NCBI GenBank assembly: GCA_016927475.1
Contig: JAFGMO010000103.1
Span: 1-64,000, forward strand
From: Candidatus Aminicenantota bacterium
Lineage (GTDB): Bacteria > Acidobacteriota > Aminicenantia > Aminicenantales > Aminicenantaceae
Length of the DNA: 64,000 nucleotides
Reading direction: 5' to 3'
Shown: positions 1-9,651 of the stretch, piece after piece
Layout of the letters: every line of letters begins with the position of its first letter
Position numbering within the stretch: the first letter of the stretch is position 1
Notes under the pieces: generated by a model
The model's database searches: none
What the model was told of the DNA's origin: nothing
The model's input: only the letters and a program-made list of their open reading frames with translations
Made by a program: the position numbers and the translations under genes

Positions 1-14
1 ATAATAAATACAAG

Positions 15-2738
15 ATGAGATTTTATTTGATAAACCGCCTGCTTTTTTTTTTAATGCTTTTTTCGCCTCTTGTAGGGGAAACACACCCCGTATATTTTGA
101 GAGCTTCATTCCCGGATCGAACGGACGTTCCCTTCCCATCATTCATTGTGTGACCCAAAGCAGTCAAGGTTTTATTTGGATAACCAGTCCGTATGGATTA
201 GCCCGTTATGACGGGCGGGACTTCCTTATATTCCAGCATGAAAAAAATGATCCGGCGTCTCTTATCGATAACTATCTTTTTTCCGTGTTTGAGGATTCAA
301 AAGGAAATCTTTGGATTACGACAGAGAAGGGATTAGAACTTTTCGATAAAAAAACAGGCCGGTTTATTCATTTCCAACACGATCCACAGGATTCAAATTC
401 CCTTCCCAGCAATAAGCTGCGGACTATCGGTGAAGATAAAGATGGATATTTATGGATCGGCACTTTTGATGCCGGCGTCTGCCGTTTCGACAGCGAAACA
501 CAAAACTTTACCCAATATCCCCATGATCCCAACAATATAAATTCGCTGAGCAGCAATTCCGTTTGGGCCATCTGCTGCGATGCGGAGGGAAAAATCTGGA
601 TAGGAACCCATGAGGGTTTACTGGACTGCTACGATAAAAAACAAGATCGATGGACTCATTATAATCTGCTGCCGCTCAATTTACAGTACAGTGGAAATTC
701 CAATATCTGGGACCTTTTACTGGGCAAGAATGGAAAAATCTGGATAGGGACATCCAACATAGGATTGATAGGCCTCAATCCGGATACGGGCGTACTAGAT
801 CGTATCGCGCTCAGAGAGGACAAAAAAAATTGGGTGATCGACTACAAAATACTTTCTCTTCTTCAAGATAGAGACGGAATGATCTGGATGGGCACGGATA
901 GAGCCGGAATTTTTTGTTATGATCCGGTCAAAAAAAATGTGGAGCATTTTACCGTCGATACAACGAAGGCTGGGAGCCTCAGTGATAATACCGTACCGAC
1001 TGTTTTTGAAGACCGGGAAGGACTGCTTTGGTTCGGAACGGCCAAGGGGATTTCACGCCTCAATAAGAATAAATTCCGGTTTCCTTTGGTTCAATATAAT
1101 GCCCAGTCTCTGCAGGGACTCTCGGATAACAATATTTTAGCTCTCTACGAAGACCGGGAAGAATTGGTCTGGATCAGTACGGCACGGGGAGGACTCAATG
1201 TCTGGGATAGAAAGAAAAATGTCTGGAATCAATCGATAATCCCCGAGAATGTGTTTGAGCCATTCAGGAATTATCCTGTTCAGGGATTTTATGAAGACGA
1301 TCAAGGAGATCTTTGGATGGGAAATTCTTTGGGGCTTTATGTTTATGAGCGGAGAAACAATAAAATAAGTCATATTCAAAACACCGAAAGCAGAGACCTT
1401 CCAAGTTCTTTTTCCATAACGTTTATGGCACCGGGGAAAAATGATTCCCTTTGGCTGGGAACAAGAACGGGGGAACTTTTCGAATGGGCCATAAAGACAA
1501 GAAGGCTACATTACCACCCAAATTCTCAACAAAATATTTTTAAAAGTTGGTATGAGATCAATACAATATCCGTTGATAATCAAGGGGGAATATGGGTTGG
1601 AACACAGTGGCATGGAATCGATTGTCTAGATCCTGAGAGCGGAAACTGGGCTTATTATAGACCTAAAACCGATGACCCTCATTCCATACCCAGCTCAACG
1701 GTTTATTCCTTTACAAAAGACAAAACCGGTAAAATATGGATAGGAACAGAGGAGGGGCCCTGTTATCTCGATAGGGAAAAACAAGAATGGCATAAGTTAT
1801 CAGATGAGATACACCTCCCGGATAATACCGCCTATGGGCTGCTTGCCGATGAATCCGACCGGATTTGGATGAGCACAAACAGCGGCCTTATCCAAATTGA
1901 TCAGCAGTCTTTAACATGGCGGATGTACGGGCCCGAGGACGGACTCCAGGACCGTGTTTTTAATCCGGGAGTTTGTTTTAAAAATCAAAAGGGAGAGATG
2001 TATTTTGGAGGAATTTCAGGATTCAATCACTTCCATCCCGACGATATTCACTTAAATCCTTATCCTCCGCCTGTGGCCGTGACGGCTTTTCAAACATCCA
2101 CATCCAAAACAAGAACGGACATTCTGGATGGGGATAATATGTTCAAAATTTCAAAAAAGGATTTGCCGGTCGTTTTTCACATGGCCGCGCTGAGTTTTTC
2201 ATTTCCGCAAAAGAACCATTACCGGGTGACAGCTCTTGATAATGGACAAGAAGAAATTTTTTCAGGGACCCGGAATTCCTTTGCTCTTGGAAATTTGAAA
2301 AGGGGGAAAAACCGGTTTCTTATCCAGGCCTCCAATCATGACCTTATCTGGAACGAAAACGGAATAGAGTTGACCATTATCGTCACGTCCTCCGTTTTTT
2401 CTTCCAGGATGGTATATGTGTTGTTAGTGCTGACGGCCGGTGCCGCGTTTTGGTTTTTTGCCAGACGCAACTGTGGGATGAAGCGTAATAAAAAATCAGA
2501 AGAGTCTTATGCGAATATGCCGGCTCTTAGGGATCGTTTTAAATTGACAAAAAGGGAAATGGAAATTGTGGCCCTGGTTCTTGAGGGCAAAACCAATAAA
2601 GAGATCGAAGGTGAACTCTATATTTCCTTAAAGACGGTTAAAACCCATCTCTATAATATTTACCGGAAATTTAACGTCCAAAGCCGTTTGCGGCTGATGA
2701 ATACTGTCAAAGACTATCTGAACAAGAAATTATTCTAA
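15..2738 (+). CDS. Ligand-sensor propeller protein with C-terminal LuxR HTH
   Basis: One-component membrane sensor-regulator. After an N-terminal signal or anchor segment (about residues 8-21) come many repeats of the two-component-regulator propeller type, seen as recurring IWIGT / LWFGT / GLWF-like strands through about residue 680, then a region in the position of a Y_Y_Y domain. A hydrophobic segment lies near residues 798-820 and a LuxR-type HTH near 842-900 (LTKREMEIVALVLEGKTNKE, then TVKTH). There is no histidine kinase or receiver domain, so the periplasmic propeller would act directly on a cytoplasmic DNA-binding domain. The target is unknown. Its stop overlaps the converging gene on the other strand by 9 nt. 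Family assignment is confident; the ligand is not visible. Confidence 0.85.
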   Translation: MRFYLINRLLFFLMLFSPLVGETHPVYFESFIPGSNGRSLPIIHCVTQSSQGFIWITSPYGLARYDGRDFLIFQHEKNDPASLIDNYLFSVFEDSKGNLWITTEKGLELFDKKTGRFIHFQHDPQDSNSLPSNKLRTIGEDKDGYLWIGTFDAGVCRFDSETQNFTQYPHDPNNINSLSSNSVWAICCDAEGKIWIGTHEGLLDCYDKKQDRWTHYNLLPLNLQYSGNSNIWDLLLGKNGKIWIGTSNIGLIGLNPDTGVLDRIALREDKKNWVIDYKILSLLQDRDGMIWMGTDRAGIFCYDPVKKNVEHFTVDTTKAGSLSDNTVPTVFEDREGLLWFGTAKGISRLNKNKFRFPLVQYNAQSLQGLSDNNILALYEDREELVWISTARGGLNVWDRKKNVWNQSIIPENVFEPFRNYPVQGFYEDDQGDLWMGNSLGLYVYERRNNKISHIQNTESRDLPSSFSITFMAPGKNDSLWLGTRTGELFEWAIKTRRLHYHPNSQQNIFKSWYEINTISVDNQGGIWVGTQWHGIDCLDPESGNWAYYRPKTDDPHSIPSSTVYSFTKDKTGKIWIGTEEGPCYLDREKQEWHKLSDEIHLPDNTAYGLLADESDRIWMSTNSGLIQIDQQSLTWRMYGPEDGLQDRVFNPGVCFKNQKGEMYFGGISGFNHFHPDDIHLNPYPPPVAVTAFQTSTSKTRTDILDGDNMFKISKKDLPVVFHMAALSFSFPQKNHYRVTALDNGQEEIFSGTRNSFALGNLKRGKNRFLIQASNHDLIWNENGIELTIIVTSSVFSSRMVYVLLVLTAGAAFWFFARRNCGMKRNKKSEESYANMPALRDRFKLTKREMEIVALVLEGKTNKEIEGELYISLKTVKTHLYNIYRKFNVQSRLRLMNTVKDYLNKKLF

Positions 2739-3515
2739 AATATCCCCAAGAATCATAAATCCAAGCTGCAAAGAGGTTATTTTTTCCTGTTGTTCGCTGT
2801 AAAGGCGGCCCATTATCTCATCGTAGTTTGATTTTTCTTTGATTTCCCTAAAACGGGATAAGGTCACGCCGAAAGGTTTCAATCCTGCATTAAGGCAAGC
2901 TTCCATTTTTTTTTTGAAGCTTTCATAAGATTGTTCGTCAGCCATACGGTTCATATAATCTTCCGGAGAGGAAATGCCGTTTTCTTTACAAAACTCTTGG
3001 GCTTTTTGGGCACAGGCAACATAGGCGTTTAAAAGTCCGTCTTCGTCAAGCTCTCCACAGTTGCCTTTGGCCTCCTCGACACTCATATGCTCGTATTTGA
3101 TCGAACAATCTGCTGGAAAACTGACTCCGATAGCTTTATTTTCCTTGGCCCAATGCTGTGTTCGGACACCTTCGCCGATGTAGGTCCACCCTGTTCCGCC
3201 AAGCTTTTTTTTGTAGAAATCGATAATCCTACCATCAACACCTTGAGGATCTTCATTATATTCTTGACAGAGATTTTTACTGAACTCGTACCATATGTAG
3301 CCTTCTTCTTTCAATTTTTCCAGCGTCCACTCTGTATCTCCCATTTCTGTTCCGGCTATAGACTCGGCACCGGGGTATAGAGGAACACCGGGAAATCCTT
3401 TAACCTCTTTGACTTCAGCCTGGATGTTGAAAATATTTGCCCATGAAAGATTATGGGAAAAGACCATAAAAACGCAAACGAAAACAAGCAAGGTTGAAAA
3501 AAGTGATTTTTTCAT
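2730..3515 (-). CDS. Secreted protein of unknown function
   Basis: A 261-residue protein with a clear signal peptide (about residues 1-26, hydrophobic core LLVFVCVFMVF, likely cleavage after SWA). The first half holds a small repeated-family pattern, roughly PLYPGAES followed by an IIDFYKKKL..GW stretch, seen in secreted bacterial proteins with short domains of unknown role. The second half is charged and helical, with several cysteines (CGELDEDG, CAQKAQEFC). The start is supported by a GGGGG-rich Shine-Dalgarno just upstream. It converges with the propeller regulator and is divergent from the phosphatase gene. I cannot assign a function. Confidence 0.7.
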   Translation of the reverse strand: MKKSLFSTLLVFVCVFMVFSHNLSWANIFNIQAEVKEVKGFPGVPLYPGAESIAGTEMGDTEWTLEKLKEEGYIWYEFSKNLCQEYNEDPQGVDGRIIDFYKKKLGGTGWTYIGEGVRTQHWAKENKAIGVSFPADCSIKYEHMSVEEAKGNCGELDEDGLLNAYVACAQKAQEFCKENGISSPEDYMNRMADEQSYESFKKKMEACLNAGLKPFGVTLSRFREIKEKSNYDEIMGRLYSEQQEKITSLQLGFMILGDILE

Positions 3516-3743
3516 TTTGCCCCCTGAATATAGGATCTATAATAATATAATGAGTTAGAAATTATGAGTCAATAAAGAATAGTTACAAAGACGAAGGAAG
3601 AACATTATTCCTGCTTTCATTAAGATAAATATCATATTCTCCTTCAGCCATAAAGGACGGAGTCCTATGGGAACATATGGTTTTGTTTAAGGGAATTGTT
3701 TTTATCTTTTCGGCTAAGTATAATATTAAAAAAGGGTTTTTTT

Positions 3744-4856
3744 ATGCATAAAAAAGAATATGGGCAAGAAACAAACAAAACCATAAAAATAACCGGCAGA
3801 TATATCGTTGTCTTTTTATTTATCTTCATTTTTTTGATTGCAGGTTGCCCGCTCGGTTTCGCAAGAAGCCAAGGTGATGTGCCGTGTATATGGAACGGTA
3901 TCGATAAAATCATCGCTATCGGCGATCTTCACGGCGATTATGAAAATTTTATCATTATTCTCAAAGGGACTTTTTTGGTCAATGAGGACTTAAACTGGAT
4001 AGGGGGGAAAACGCATTTGGTTCAGACGGGCGATGTGTTGGATAGAGGACCAAACGCGCGAAAAATCTTTGACCTGCTCAAAAAACTGGAAAAGGAAGCT
4101 AAATCCGCCGGCGGAAAGGTCCATATGCTGCTTGGAAACCACGAGGAAATGAATATCGTCGGGATAGCCATGGGTGGGCCCGGGTATGTTCCGGTAGAAC
4201 AATTCATCTCTTTTTTGACCGAGGACTTCAGAGATAAGCATGAAAAAAAGATCAGAGAAAAATTTATCCGCAAAAACAACGGCGAAGATTCGGATAACGG
4301 ACTTCTTGAGGCTGAATTGAAGCAATACTGGCAAAATTATATAAAAACGCATAAAAAGAGCGCTGAAGAAGCCTATTTTGTGGGATTTAATGAACTATAC
4401 GGCGATTGGCTTCTCGAGCACGACGTCGTCATCAAGATCAATGACATTGTTTTTTCCCACGGAGGCATTAGTGAAAAATTTTCCAAGTGGGATCTCGAAA
4501 AGATAAACGAACGCTACCGTGAAGAGCTGATCGAATTTCGAAGGGCTTGGTGGCCTGGTGTTCAACCTGCCATCCAGCGGCCTGAATTTGTCTACAATCC
4601 TCAAAGCCCTATGTGGTACCGTGAACTGGCTCTTGGAGGAGAGGAAGAATTCGAGCAAACCGTCGATAGGATATTGGTGAATCTTAAGGCCCGGTATATT
4701 GTCATTGCCCATACGCCCCGGCTTGCCCACATACAAAGCCGCTTTGGCGACAGGGTTTGGCTTATCGATACCGGAATATCACGTGTTTATGGAGGGAATG
4801 CTACAGCTCTTGTCATCGAAGACGGAAAATTTTCTCCCTGGGAGTTTATTCAATGA
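3744..4856 (+). CDS. Secreted calcineurin-like (Shewanella-like) metallophosphoesterase
   Basis: Ser/Thr-phosphatase-like metallophosphoesterase. The signature blocks are all present: GDLHGD, GDVLDRG and GNHEEMN for the dinuclear metal site, then SHGG and AHTPR toward the C-terminus. A hydrophobic N-terminal segment (VVFLFIFIFLIAGC) ends in a cysteine, so it is probably exported and possibly a lipoprotein. I chose the ATG at 3744 because AAAGGG precedes it by about 7 nt; an in-frame TTG at 3696 would add 16 residues. The next gene starts in an ATGA overlap, so the two are translationally coupled and probably work on the same substrate. Confidence 0.82.
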   Translation: MHKKEYGQETNKTIKITGRYIVVFLFIFIFLIAGCPLGFARSQGDVPCIWNGIDKIIAIGDLHGDYENFIIILKGTFLVNEDLNWIGGKTHLVQTGDVLDRGPNARKIFDLLKKLEKEAKSAGGKVHMLLGNHEEMNIVGIAMGGPGYVPVEQFISFLTEDFRDKHEKKIREKFIRKNNGEDSDNGLLEAELKQYWQNYIKTHKKSAEEAYFVGFNELYGDWLLEHDVVIKINDIVFSHGGISEKFSKWDLEKINERYREELIEFRRAWWPGVQPAIQRPEFVYNPQSPMWYRELALGGEEEFEQTVDRILVNLKARYIVIAHTPRLAHIQSRFGDRVWLIDTGISRVYGGNATALVIEDGKFSPWEFIQ

Positions 4857-5650
4857 GATACCATTTTTTGGGTTTTTGGGTCCTTTTTTTCTTTATATGT
4901 TTTTTTCAATCACCTGAATATACGCATGGTAATGATATTCAGGCGAGGGCCGAAGAAGTGAAAGTACTTGAGCACTATCTCAAAACAGCGGATGTTGTTT
5001 CTTATTCGGTTAATTATGAGGGAAGAACCGGCGCCTGGGAGGTTTTTTTGGATGACGGGAAGGTCAAACACCGTGGATTCTTCAAACATGTCAACCGGTC
5101 CCGTCCTCGTGCTCTTCCGGACAGCTATCAGTACGAAATTGCGGCTTATAAATTGGCCAAGCTTCTTGGCATAATCAATATTCCACCCCTTGTAGAGAGA
5201 GAAATCCAGGGAGTCAACGGTTCTCTTCAGATCTTTATTGAAAACTGCAGAAGGCTGAGTGATATCAGAAGAAAACAAATGGATTTTCCTGATCCTAATG
5301 CTTTGAAAAACATCCTGGATGGATTGGCCCTTTTTGAGGTTTTGGCGGGAGATCAATGCCGGGATGAAGACGATATCCTTGTGCAATCAGATACCTGGTT
5401 TGTATACCGGATCGATTTTTCAGAAGCCTTTGATCCTCTTAAGGAATTTGATGATGACTGCCGGATCACACGTTGTCCAAAAGACCTATTCCATAAGCTG
5501 GAGAAGTTGGAGGGCAAGAAAATCCAAAAGGATTTGTCGCCCTATATCAACGAAACCGAGATGGCTGCCCTGCTTCAGCGTAAAAATACTATCGTTAATA
5601 ACATCAAAGACTTGATTGAGAAGCATGGGGAAGAGGCCGTATTATATTAA
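4853..5650 (+). CDS. Secreted HipA/PI3K/Fam20-like kinase-fold protein, probably degenerate
   Basis: A 265-residue exported protein (signal segment FWVLFFFICFF). It carries the pattern of the atypical kinase family that includes PI3K-like, HipA-like and Fam20-like proteins: EIAAYKLAKLLGI..PPLVERE, GSLQIFIE, then a catalytic-loop-like LFEVLAGDQCRDEDDILV and IDFSEAF. In active relatives the loop reads roughly DRHxxN; here the corresponding positions appear to be Cys169-Arg-Asp and Asp-Asp. The metal-binding Asp188 of IDFSEAF is kept. It may therefore be a pseudokinase or an unusual enzyme. The start lies in an ATGA overlap with the phosphatase, with GGGAG 8 nt upstream. Kinase-fold assignment is an inference from motif pattern. 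Confidence 0.55.
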   Translation: MRYHFLGFWVLFFFICFFQSPEYTHGNDIQARAEEVKVLEHYLKTADVVSYSVNYEGRTGAWEVFLDDGKVKHRGFFKHVNRSRPRALPDSYQYEIAAYKLAKLLGIINIPPLVEREIQGVNGSLQIFIENCRRLSDIRRKQMDFPDPNALKNILDGLALFEVLAGDQCRDEDDILVQSDTWFVYRIDFSEAFDPLKEFDDDCRITRCPKDLFHKLEKLEGKKIQKDLSPYINETEMAALLQRKNTIVNNIKDLIEKHGEEAVLY

Positions 5651-5737
5651 CCCGTTTCATTCATAAATTTGGCCGACACCAATAGAGCAATTTAATAATA
5701 TAGGTTAACCTGCGTTAAAACTCGTGAATAATACTGG
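5649..5737. repeat. Dispersed repeat, copy D (internally deleted)
   Basis: Short copy of the repeat family seen in full at 55119-55372. The left end AACCCGTTTCATTCATAAA continues into TTTGGCCGACACC, and the right end CTCGTGAATAATAC is present, but the middle is missing. It sits between two convergent genes. Confidence 0.7.
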
Positions 5738-7090
5738 CTAAGGTAGGCTGGATTCTTCATCTTTATTATAGATACGAAGGGGACCGTCCAATAGAAGAGC
5801 CAGAACCGTTACTTCTTTGTCCAGAACATCTTCAGGGACATCGATATACACCAGTCCGGGGATATTACTCCAATAGGGCTTGCCCATAACTTTCCAGGAA
5901 AGTTTTGTTCCTAAACCCACCACTCGGATTCTGTGTATTTTATTTGTGAGTCCTTTAACGACGACCGGTCCGCGCGGAGCGTGAGCCAAAAAGAGGAAAA
6001 TCGTCTGACGGTCGGCGGAAAGTGTCGAGGGACCGTAAAAATATTCAGGGGGCAGTCCTTCCTGCGTGCCGTAAACAGCTTCCGCGTGCTTGCGGATCCA
6101 TATTCCTAAAGCTTTAAGGATGGTGACCTGCTCTTCGGGAATTGTTCCGTCCTCCTTGGGCCCGACATCGAGCAAGAGGTTTCCTCCCATGCTTATACAG
6201 TCAATAAAAATTCGAATGATTTGGTTTGGCGTTTTGTAATTTTTATCGGTCTTCTGATACCCCCAGGAATCGTTCATTGTCATGCATAGTTCCCAGTCTT
6301 GTTCTTTGGGGCGTGTTATTGGCAGGCCCTGCTCCGGTGTCGCGTAGTCTCCGTACCCGTTGATCCGGGAGTTTATAATCGTACCGGGCAGTATTTCTCT
6401 GATATAATCTCTGATATTTTTGGAGTCCCATTTTTCAGCATTAAAATCCCAGTCACCGTCGAACCAAAACAAATCCGGTTTGTAATTTTTTGCCAGCTCT
6501 TCGATCTGCCCCTGCCGGAAATAGAGAAAACGCTGCCAGCGGTCAAGGTCTTCCTCATATCTTTTTTTCGTTTTTGTGAAAAAAGGGTAGTCGGGATGGG
6601 ACCAGTCCAGATGTGAAAAATAGAGCCCGACTTTCAGGCCTTTTTTCCTCAAAGCCCTGCAGAAAGGGGCAATAAGGTCTCTTCCGGCGGGAGTTTGTTC
6701 CACAATATTCAAATCGCTATGCTTTGTCGGCCAAAGGGCCACGCCGTCATGGTGTTTGGCGGTCAGGACGGCATAACGCGCTCCGCTTTGATGGAATAAC
6801 TCAGCCCACTTTTCGGGGTCATAAGCTTCAGCCGAAAAACCCTTAAGCTGCTTCATGTAATCTTCATAGGAGATATAACCGTTGTAAAAAGACCAGGATT
6901 CGTCGATTCCGTAGACGGAATAAATCCCCCAATGAATGAATATACCCAGTTTGGCATCCCGGAACCATTGTAACCGGCTTTCCGTGTTTTCTTGGAAATT
7001 TCTGCTTTTGGATAAAGCCGGTCCGGCGGCCAGCAGAATGAAGGGCAGGCAGACGACAAGAATCTTAGAACAAAATTCGGGTTTTCTCAT
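5738..7090 (-). CDS. Alpha-L-fucosidase (GH29)
   Basis: Glycoside hydrolase family 29 enzyme, releasing alpha-linked L-fucose from glycans, probably in the periplasm or outside the cell. Visible family blocks are LGIFIHWGIYSVYG, AKHHDGVALWPTKHS, the nucleophile region DLFWFDGDWDF (Asp of WFDG) and GGNLLLDVGPKEDGTIP. Length of 450 residues fits the family. I start at the ATG at 7090, giving a signal peptide (KILVVCLPFILLAAGPALS); an open frame extends upstream to 7432 but that stretch reads as non-coding. It is divergent from the UbiA gene. No sugar transporter or fucose catabolic gene is adjacent. Confidence 0.9.
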   Translation of the reverse strand: MRKPEFCSKILVVCLPFILLAAGPALSKSRNFQENTESRLQWFRDAKLGIFIHWGIYSVYGIDESWSFYNGYISYEDYMKQLKGFSAEAYDPEKWAELFHQSGARYAVLTAKHHDGVALWPTKHSDLNIVEQTPAGRDLIAPFCRALRKKGLKVGLYFSHLDWSHPDYPFFTKTKKRYEEDLDRWQRFLYFRQGQIEELAKNYKPDLFWFDGDWDFNAEKWDSKNIRDYIREILPGTIINSRINGYGDYATPEQGLPITRPKEQDWELCMTMNDSWGYQKTDKNYKTPNQIIRIFIDCISMGGNLLLDVGPKEDGTIPEEQVTILKALGIWIRKHAEAVYGTQEGLPPEYFYGPSTLSADRQTIFLFLAHAPRGPVVVKGLTNKIHRIRVVGLGTKLSWKVMGKPYWSNIPGLVYIDVPEDVLDKEVTVLALLLDGPLRIYNKDEESSLP

Positions 7091-7313
7091 TGTTTGTTTT
7101 TTTCTCTTTTTGAGTAATTTTTGTTTCCGGTAACATGCCCATATATAAATGATTCTACCTTCTGTTCCTTTGGACGTCCATGAAATTTTTTTTCTAAAAA
7201 ATGGGAAAAGTAAGTTAGCCGGTTTATAATCTCCTTGAAAGCAACGGGCCGGGAAGAGTATCATTTGTCGGATATGTTGAAGATGGATGAATGATTCGCC
7301 AAAGGAGAGGAGA

Positions 7314-8258
7314 ATGACGGAACAAAACCAACAGGTTTCACCTATTAAAAAATGGTTCATTGCCGCTAGGCCATGGGCGCTTCCTGCTTCAACAATGCCC
7401 GTTATATTCGGGACATCCCTAGCTGTTGTCATCGGAGGAGCTCATCTGGATTTCCCTCGTTTTTTACTGGCTTTGGTGGCTATGGTTTTAATTCATTCGG
7501 GAGCCAATATGCTTAGTGATGTTTTTGACTTTAAAAGGGGACTGGACCGAGTCGTTACTCCCGTAAGCGGAGCCCTTCCCCGTGGCTGGCTTTCCACCCG
7601 GGCTGTAACCATTGGTGCGATACTCCTTTTTATCATTGGATCCGGAGTGGGTATAGTCCTTTTCCTCATGACGGGAACGGTCCTCCTCATTATTGGTGCC
7701 ATCGGCGTGGTTATCGGGGTTTTCTACACCCTTCTTAAATACAATGCATTCGGCGACCTGGCCGTTTTTTTGGATTTCGGCATTCTAGGGTCATTGGGAG
7801 CCTGGGTGGTTCAGACCAAGTCATTTTCCTGGATTCCCGTAGCCTGGACAGTACCTATGGCCATGCTGGTGTCCGCTATTCTTCATGCCAACAACTGGAG
7901 GGATATAAACACCGATACGGAAAAAAATGTCCGGACCATGGCTTCTACGTTCGGCGATAGAGGATCTCTCTTATATTACGGCTTTTTGATCTTCGGTCCT
8001 TATGCTGTTTTTCTTGTTTTGATCTTCATACCGCGGCTTCCGGGAATAAACATGGCTGCTATGCCCCTAACGTTCTTTCTGGCTTTTGCCGGCCTTTTTC
8101 AAGCGGGTAAGCTCTGGGGAAGAGCCGTCCGCAGAAAAAATCCCCGACATCCTCTCGAATTTGTTATTCTCGACGGAGCGACATCAACGTACAATTTAAC
8201 CCTGGGGCTTCTCTGTACGGCGGCTGTATGGCTCCATTTCTTTTTGAAGGGAGTCTGA
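7314..8258 (+). CDS. UbiA-family prenyltransferase, MenA-like
   Basis: Integral membrane prenyltransferase of the UbiA superfamily, most like 1,4-dihydroxy-2-naphthoate polyprenyltransferase (menaquinone synthesis). The two Asp-rich motifs are NMLSDVFDFKRGLD and NNWRDINTDTEKNVRT, placed in loops between about eight to nine membrane segments. AAAGGAGAGG sits directly before the ATG at 7314, which decides the start. The next gene begins in a TGATG overlap, so the pair is coupled. No other men gene is nearby, so the aromatic substrate is inferred only from family resemblance. Confidence 0.75.
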   Translation: MTEQNQQVSPIKKWFIAARPWALPASTMPVIFGTSLAVVIGGAHLDFPRFLLALVAMVLIHSGANMLSDVFDFKRGLDRVVTPVSGALPRGWLSTRAVTIGAILLFIIGSGVGIVLFLMTGTVLLIIGAIGVVIGVFYTLLKYNAFGDLAVFLDFGILGSLGAWVVQTKSFSWIPVAWTVPMAMLVSAILHANNWRDINTDTEKNVRTMASTFGDRGSLLYYGFLIFGPYAVFLVLIFIPRLPGINMAAMPLTFFLAFAGLFQAGKLWGRAVRRKNPRHPLEFVILDGATSTYNLTLGLLCTAAVWLHFFLKGV

Positions 8259-8908
8259 TGGCCGCATCTTCTGAAATTGCCTTCCGCCGGTCTATCGGAG
8301 CGGCCGGATTAGCCGCCGTGCTTTTTATCCTGCTGTTTTCTTTTTACTCAACCGGGCTTTTTGATTTCTGGTGGTGGATGAGCTTCAACATCCTTGTCCT
8401 CTGCGGGTTGGGTTTTATAATGGACAGGAAATATATAGCTCGTCTTGCCGCCGACATCAAAAAAAGCGGGTTGAAAAAAATTATCCTGGGCCTTTTGTCG
8501 GCTTTTCTGCTCTATGGTGTTTTTTTTATCGGCGAAAGCCTGGCTGGTATTCTTCCTGCCTTCGCACGGGAAGGAATCGAAGGTGTTTATGCCTTTAAAG
8601 AAGGCGTCCCTGTTATACGCATGGTCCTCCTGATGGCTCTTATCATTGGGCCCGGAGAGGAAATTTTCTGGAGAGGATATCTTCAGCAGACCTGGCAGAT
8701 GCGACTCGGAAAAACGGGTGGCTGGCTGATCTGCACGGCTCTCTACACGCTGATCCATGTTCCCAGCGGGAATGTCGTTCTCGTGGCCGCCGCATTAACA
8801 GCCGGTCTTTTTTGGGGAGGGCTTTATCACTTAACGCGCTCGGCGATTCTTGTCGCCGTCAGCCACACAGCCTGGGATATTTTGGTTTTTATCCTTCTTC
8901 CGTTCTAG
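8258..8908 (+). CDS. CPBP family intramembrane metalloprotease
   Basis: A 216-residue multi-pass membrane protein of the CPBP (CAAX protease and bacteriocin-processing) family. Motif 1 is GEEIFWRGYLQ (EExxxR), followed by a histidine in TLIHVPSGN and by SHTAWDILVF near the C-terminus, together making the usual Glu/His metal site in the membrane. The start overlaps the UbiA gene by one base and has AAGGGAG upstream. The substrate is unknown; pairing with a lipid prenyltransferase is suggestive but not diagnostic. Confidence 0.8.
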   Translation: MAASSEIAFRRSIGAAGLAAVLFILLFSFYSTGLFDFWWWMSFNILVLCGLGFIMDRKYIARLAADIKKSGLKKIILGLLSAFLLYGVFFIGESLAGILPAFAREGIEGVYAFKEGVPVIRMVLLMALIIGPGEEIFWRGYLQQTWQMRLGKTGGWLICTALYTLIHVPSGNVVLVAAALTAGLFWGGLYHLTRSAILVAVSHTAWDILVFILLPF

Positions 8909-9055
8909 AAGCTTAGGGGTCGGATATGATGTCCTGAACTGAAAGCTGGGAGGAACTTTAGAAAATCATCAACATGGACAGGTCGAGAATATCTTTGATA
9001 CAATAAAACACGAGTCCGTCCGGCATAACGCCGCCGTTATTTTGAAGGAGGATAA

Positions 9056-9544
9056 ATGGGATTCTATGATATTGCCGCCGACCTGGAGCAAAAAACAATT
9101 AAGACCTATAAAAATTTGGCAGAGCAGTGCGTTACTCATGAAGGTGTACGGAATATTTTGCTCATGCTGGCTCGTGACCAGGAAAAACATGCCGCCAAGA
9201 TCGAAGAGATTCGTAACAAAACCTGTGAAGGAATCGATGATACCAATGTTTTTAAAGAAGCCCGCAGGCTTTTCGAAGAAATGCAGAGGAAAAGGGAAAC
9301 ATTCGCTTGTGACCTCGATCAGCTCAAGCTTTACCGGGATGCCCGGGATTTGCTGTCGGAAAAAAAGAGCTTATATACAAAAATGAGTCAGGAAGCGGAT
9401 TGTGATGAAGACAGGAATCTTCTCCTGAGGCTGGCCGATGAGGAAAAAAAGCAGATTTTAGTTCTCGATAACATCATAGAAATGGTCGACAGGCCCAACC
9501 ACTGGCTTGAGGATGCGGAGTTTACTCACCTCGAGGAATACTAA
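9056..9544 (+). CDS. Ferritin-like (rubrerythrin-type) diiron protein
   Basis: A 162-residue four-helix protein. The first helix pair has ADLEQKTIKTYKNLAE and MLARDQEKHAAKIEE; the second has KSLYTKMSQEA and LADEEKKQILVLDNIIE, giving the paired Glu and ExxH ligands of a ferritin-like diiron site. The C-terminal WLEDAEFTHLEEY tail is typical of a small subgroup in anaerobes. There is no rubredoxin domain, so it is not a full rubrerythrin. GAAGGAGG lies 6-7 nt before the ATG. The likely role is peroxide or iron handling. Confidence 0.75.
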   Translation: MGFYDIAADLEQKTIKTYKNLAEQCVTHEGVRNILLMLARDQEKHAAKIEEIRNKTCEGIDDTNVFKEARRLFEEMQRKRETFACDLDQLKLYRDARDLLSEKKSLYTKMSQEADCDEDRNLLLRLADEEKKQILVLDNIIEMVDRPNHWLEDAEFTHLEEY

Positions 9545-9547
9545 AAC

Positions 9548-9568
9548 CTGGGGACGTCCCCAGATTTT
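9548..9568 (+). terminator. Palindrome after the ferritin-like gene
   Basis: A perfect 16-bp palindrome, CTGGGGACGTCCCCAG, starts 3 nt after the stop codon and is followed by ATTTT. It is a plausible intrinsic terminator, though the T-run is short. Confidence 0.45.
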
Positions 9569-9651
9569 GAAACCAATTTCTCTTTTTTGATGTTATAATC
9601 TAGCGAATCTTTCGAAACTGATTCATTTTGACTTCAAAGGATGGTATGCCC

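Noticed and set aside
3087-3380. 97-residue plus-strand frame opposite the secreted protein at 2730-3515
   Set aside because: Antisense shadow of a gene with a signal peptide and good ribosome site.
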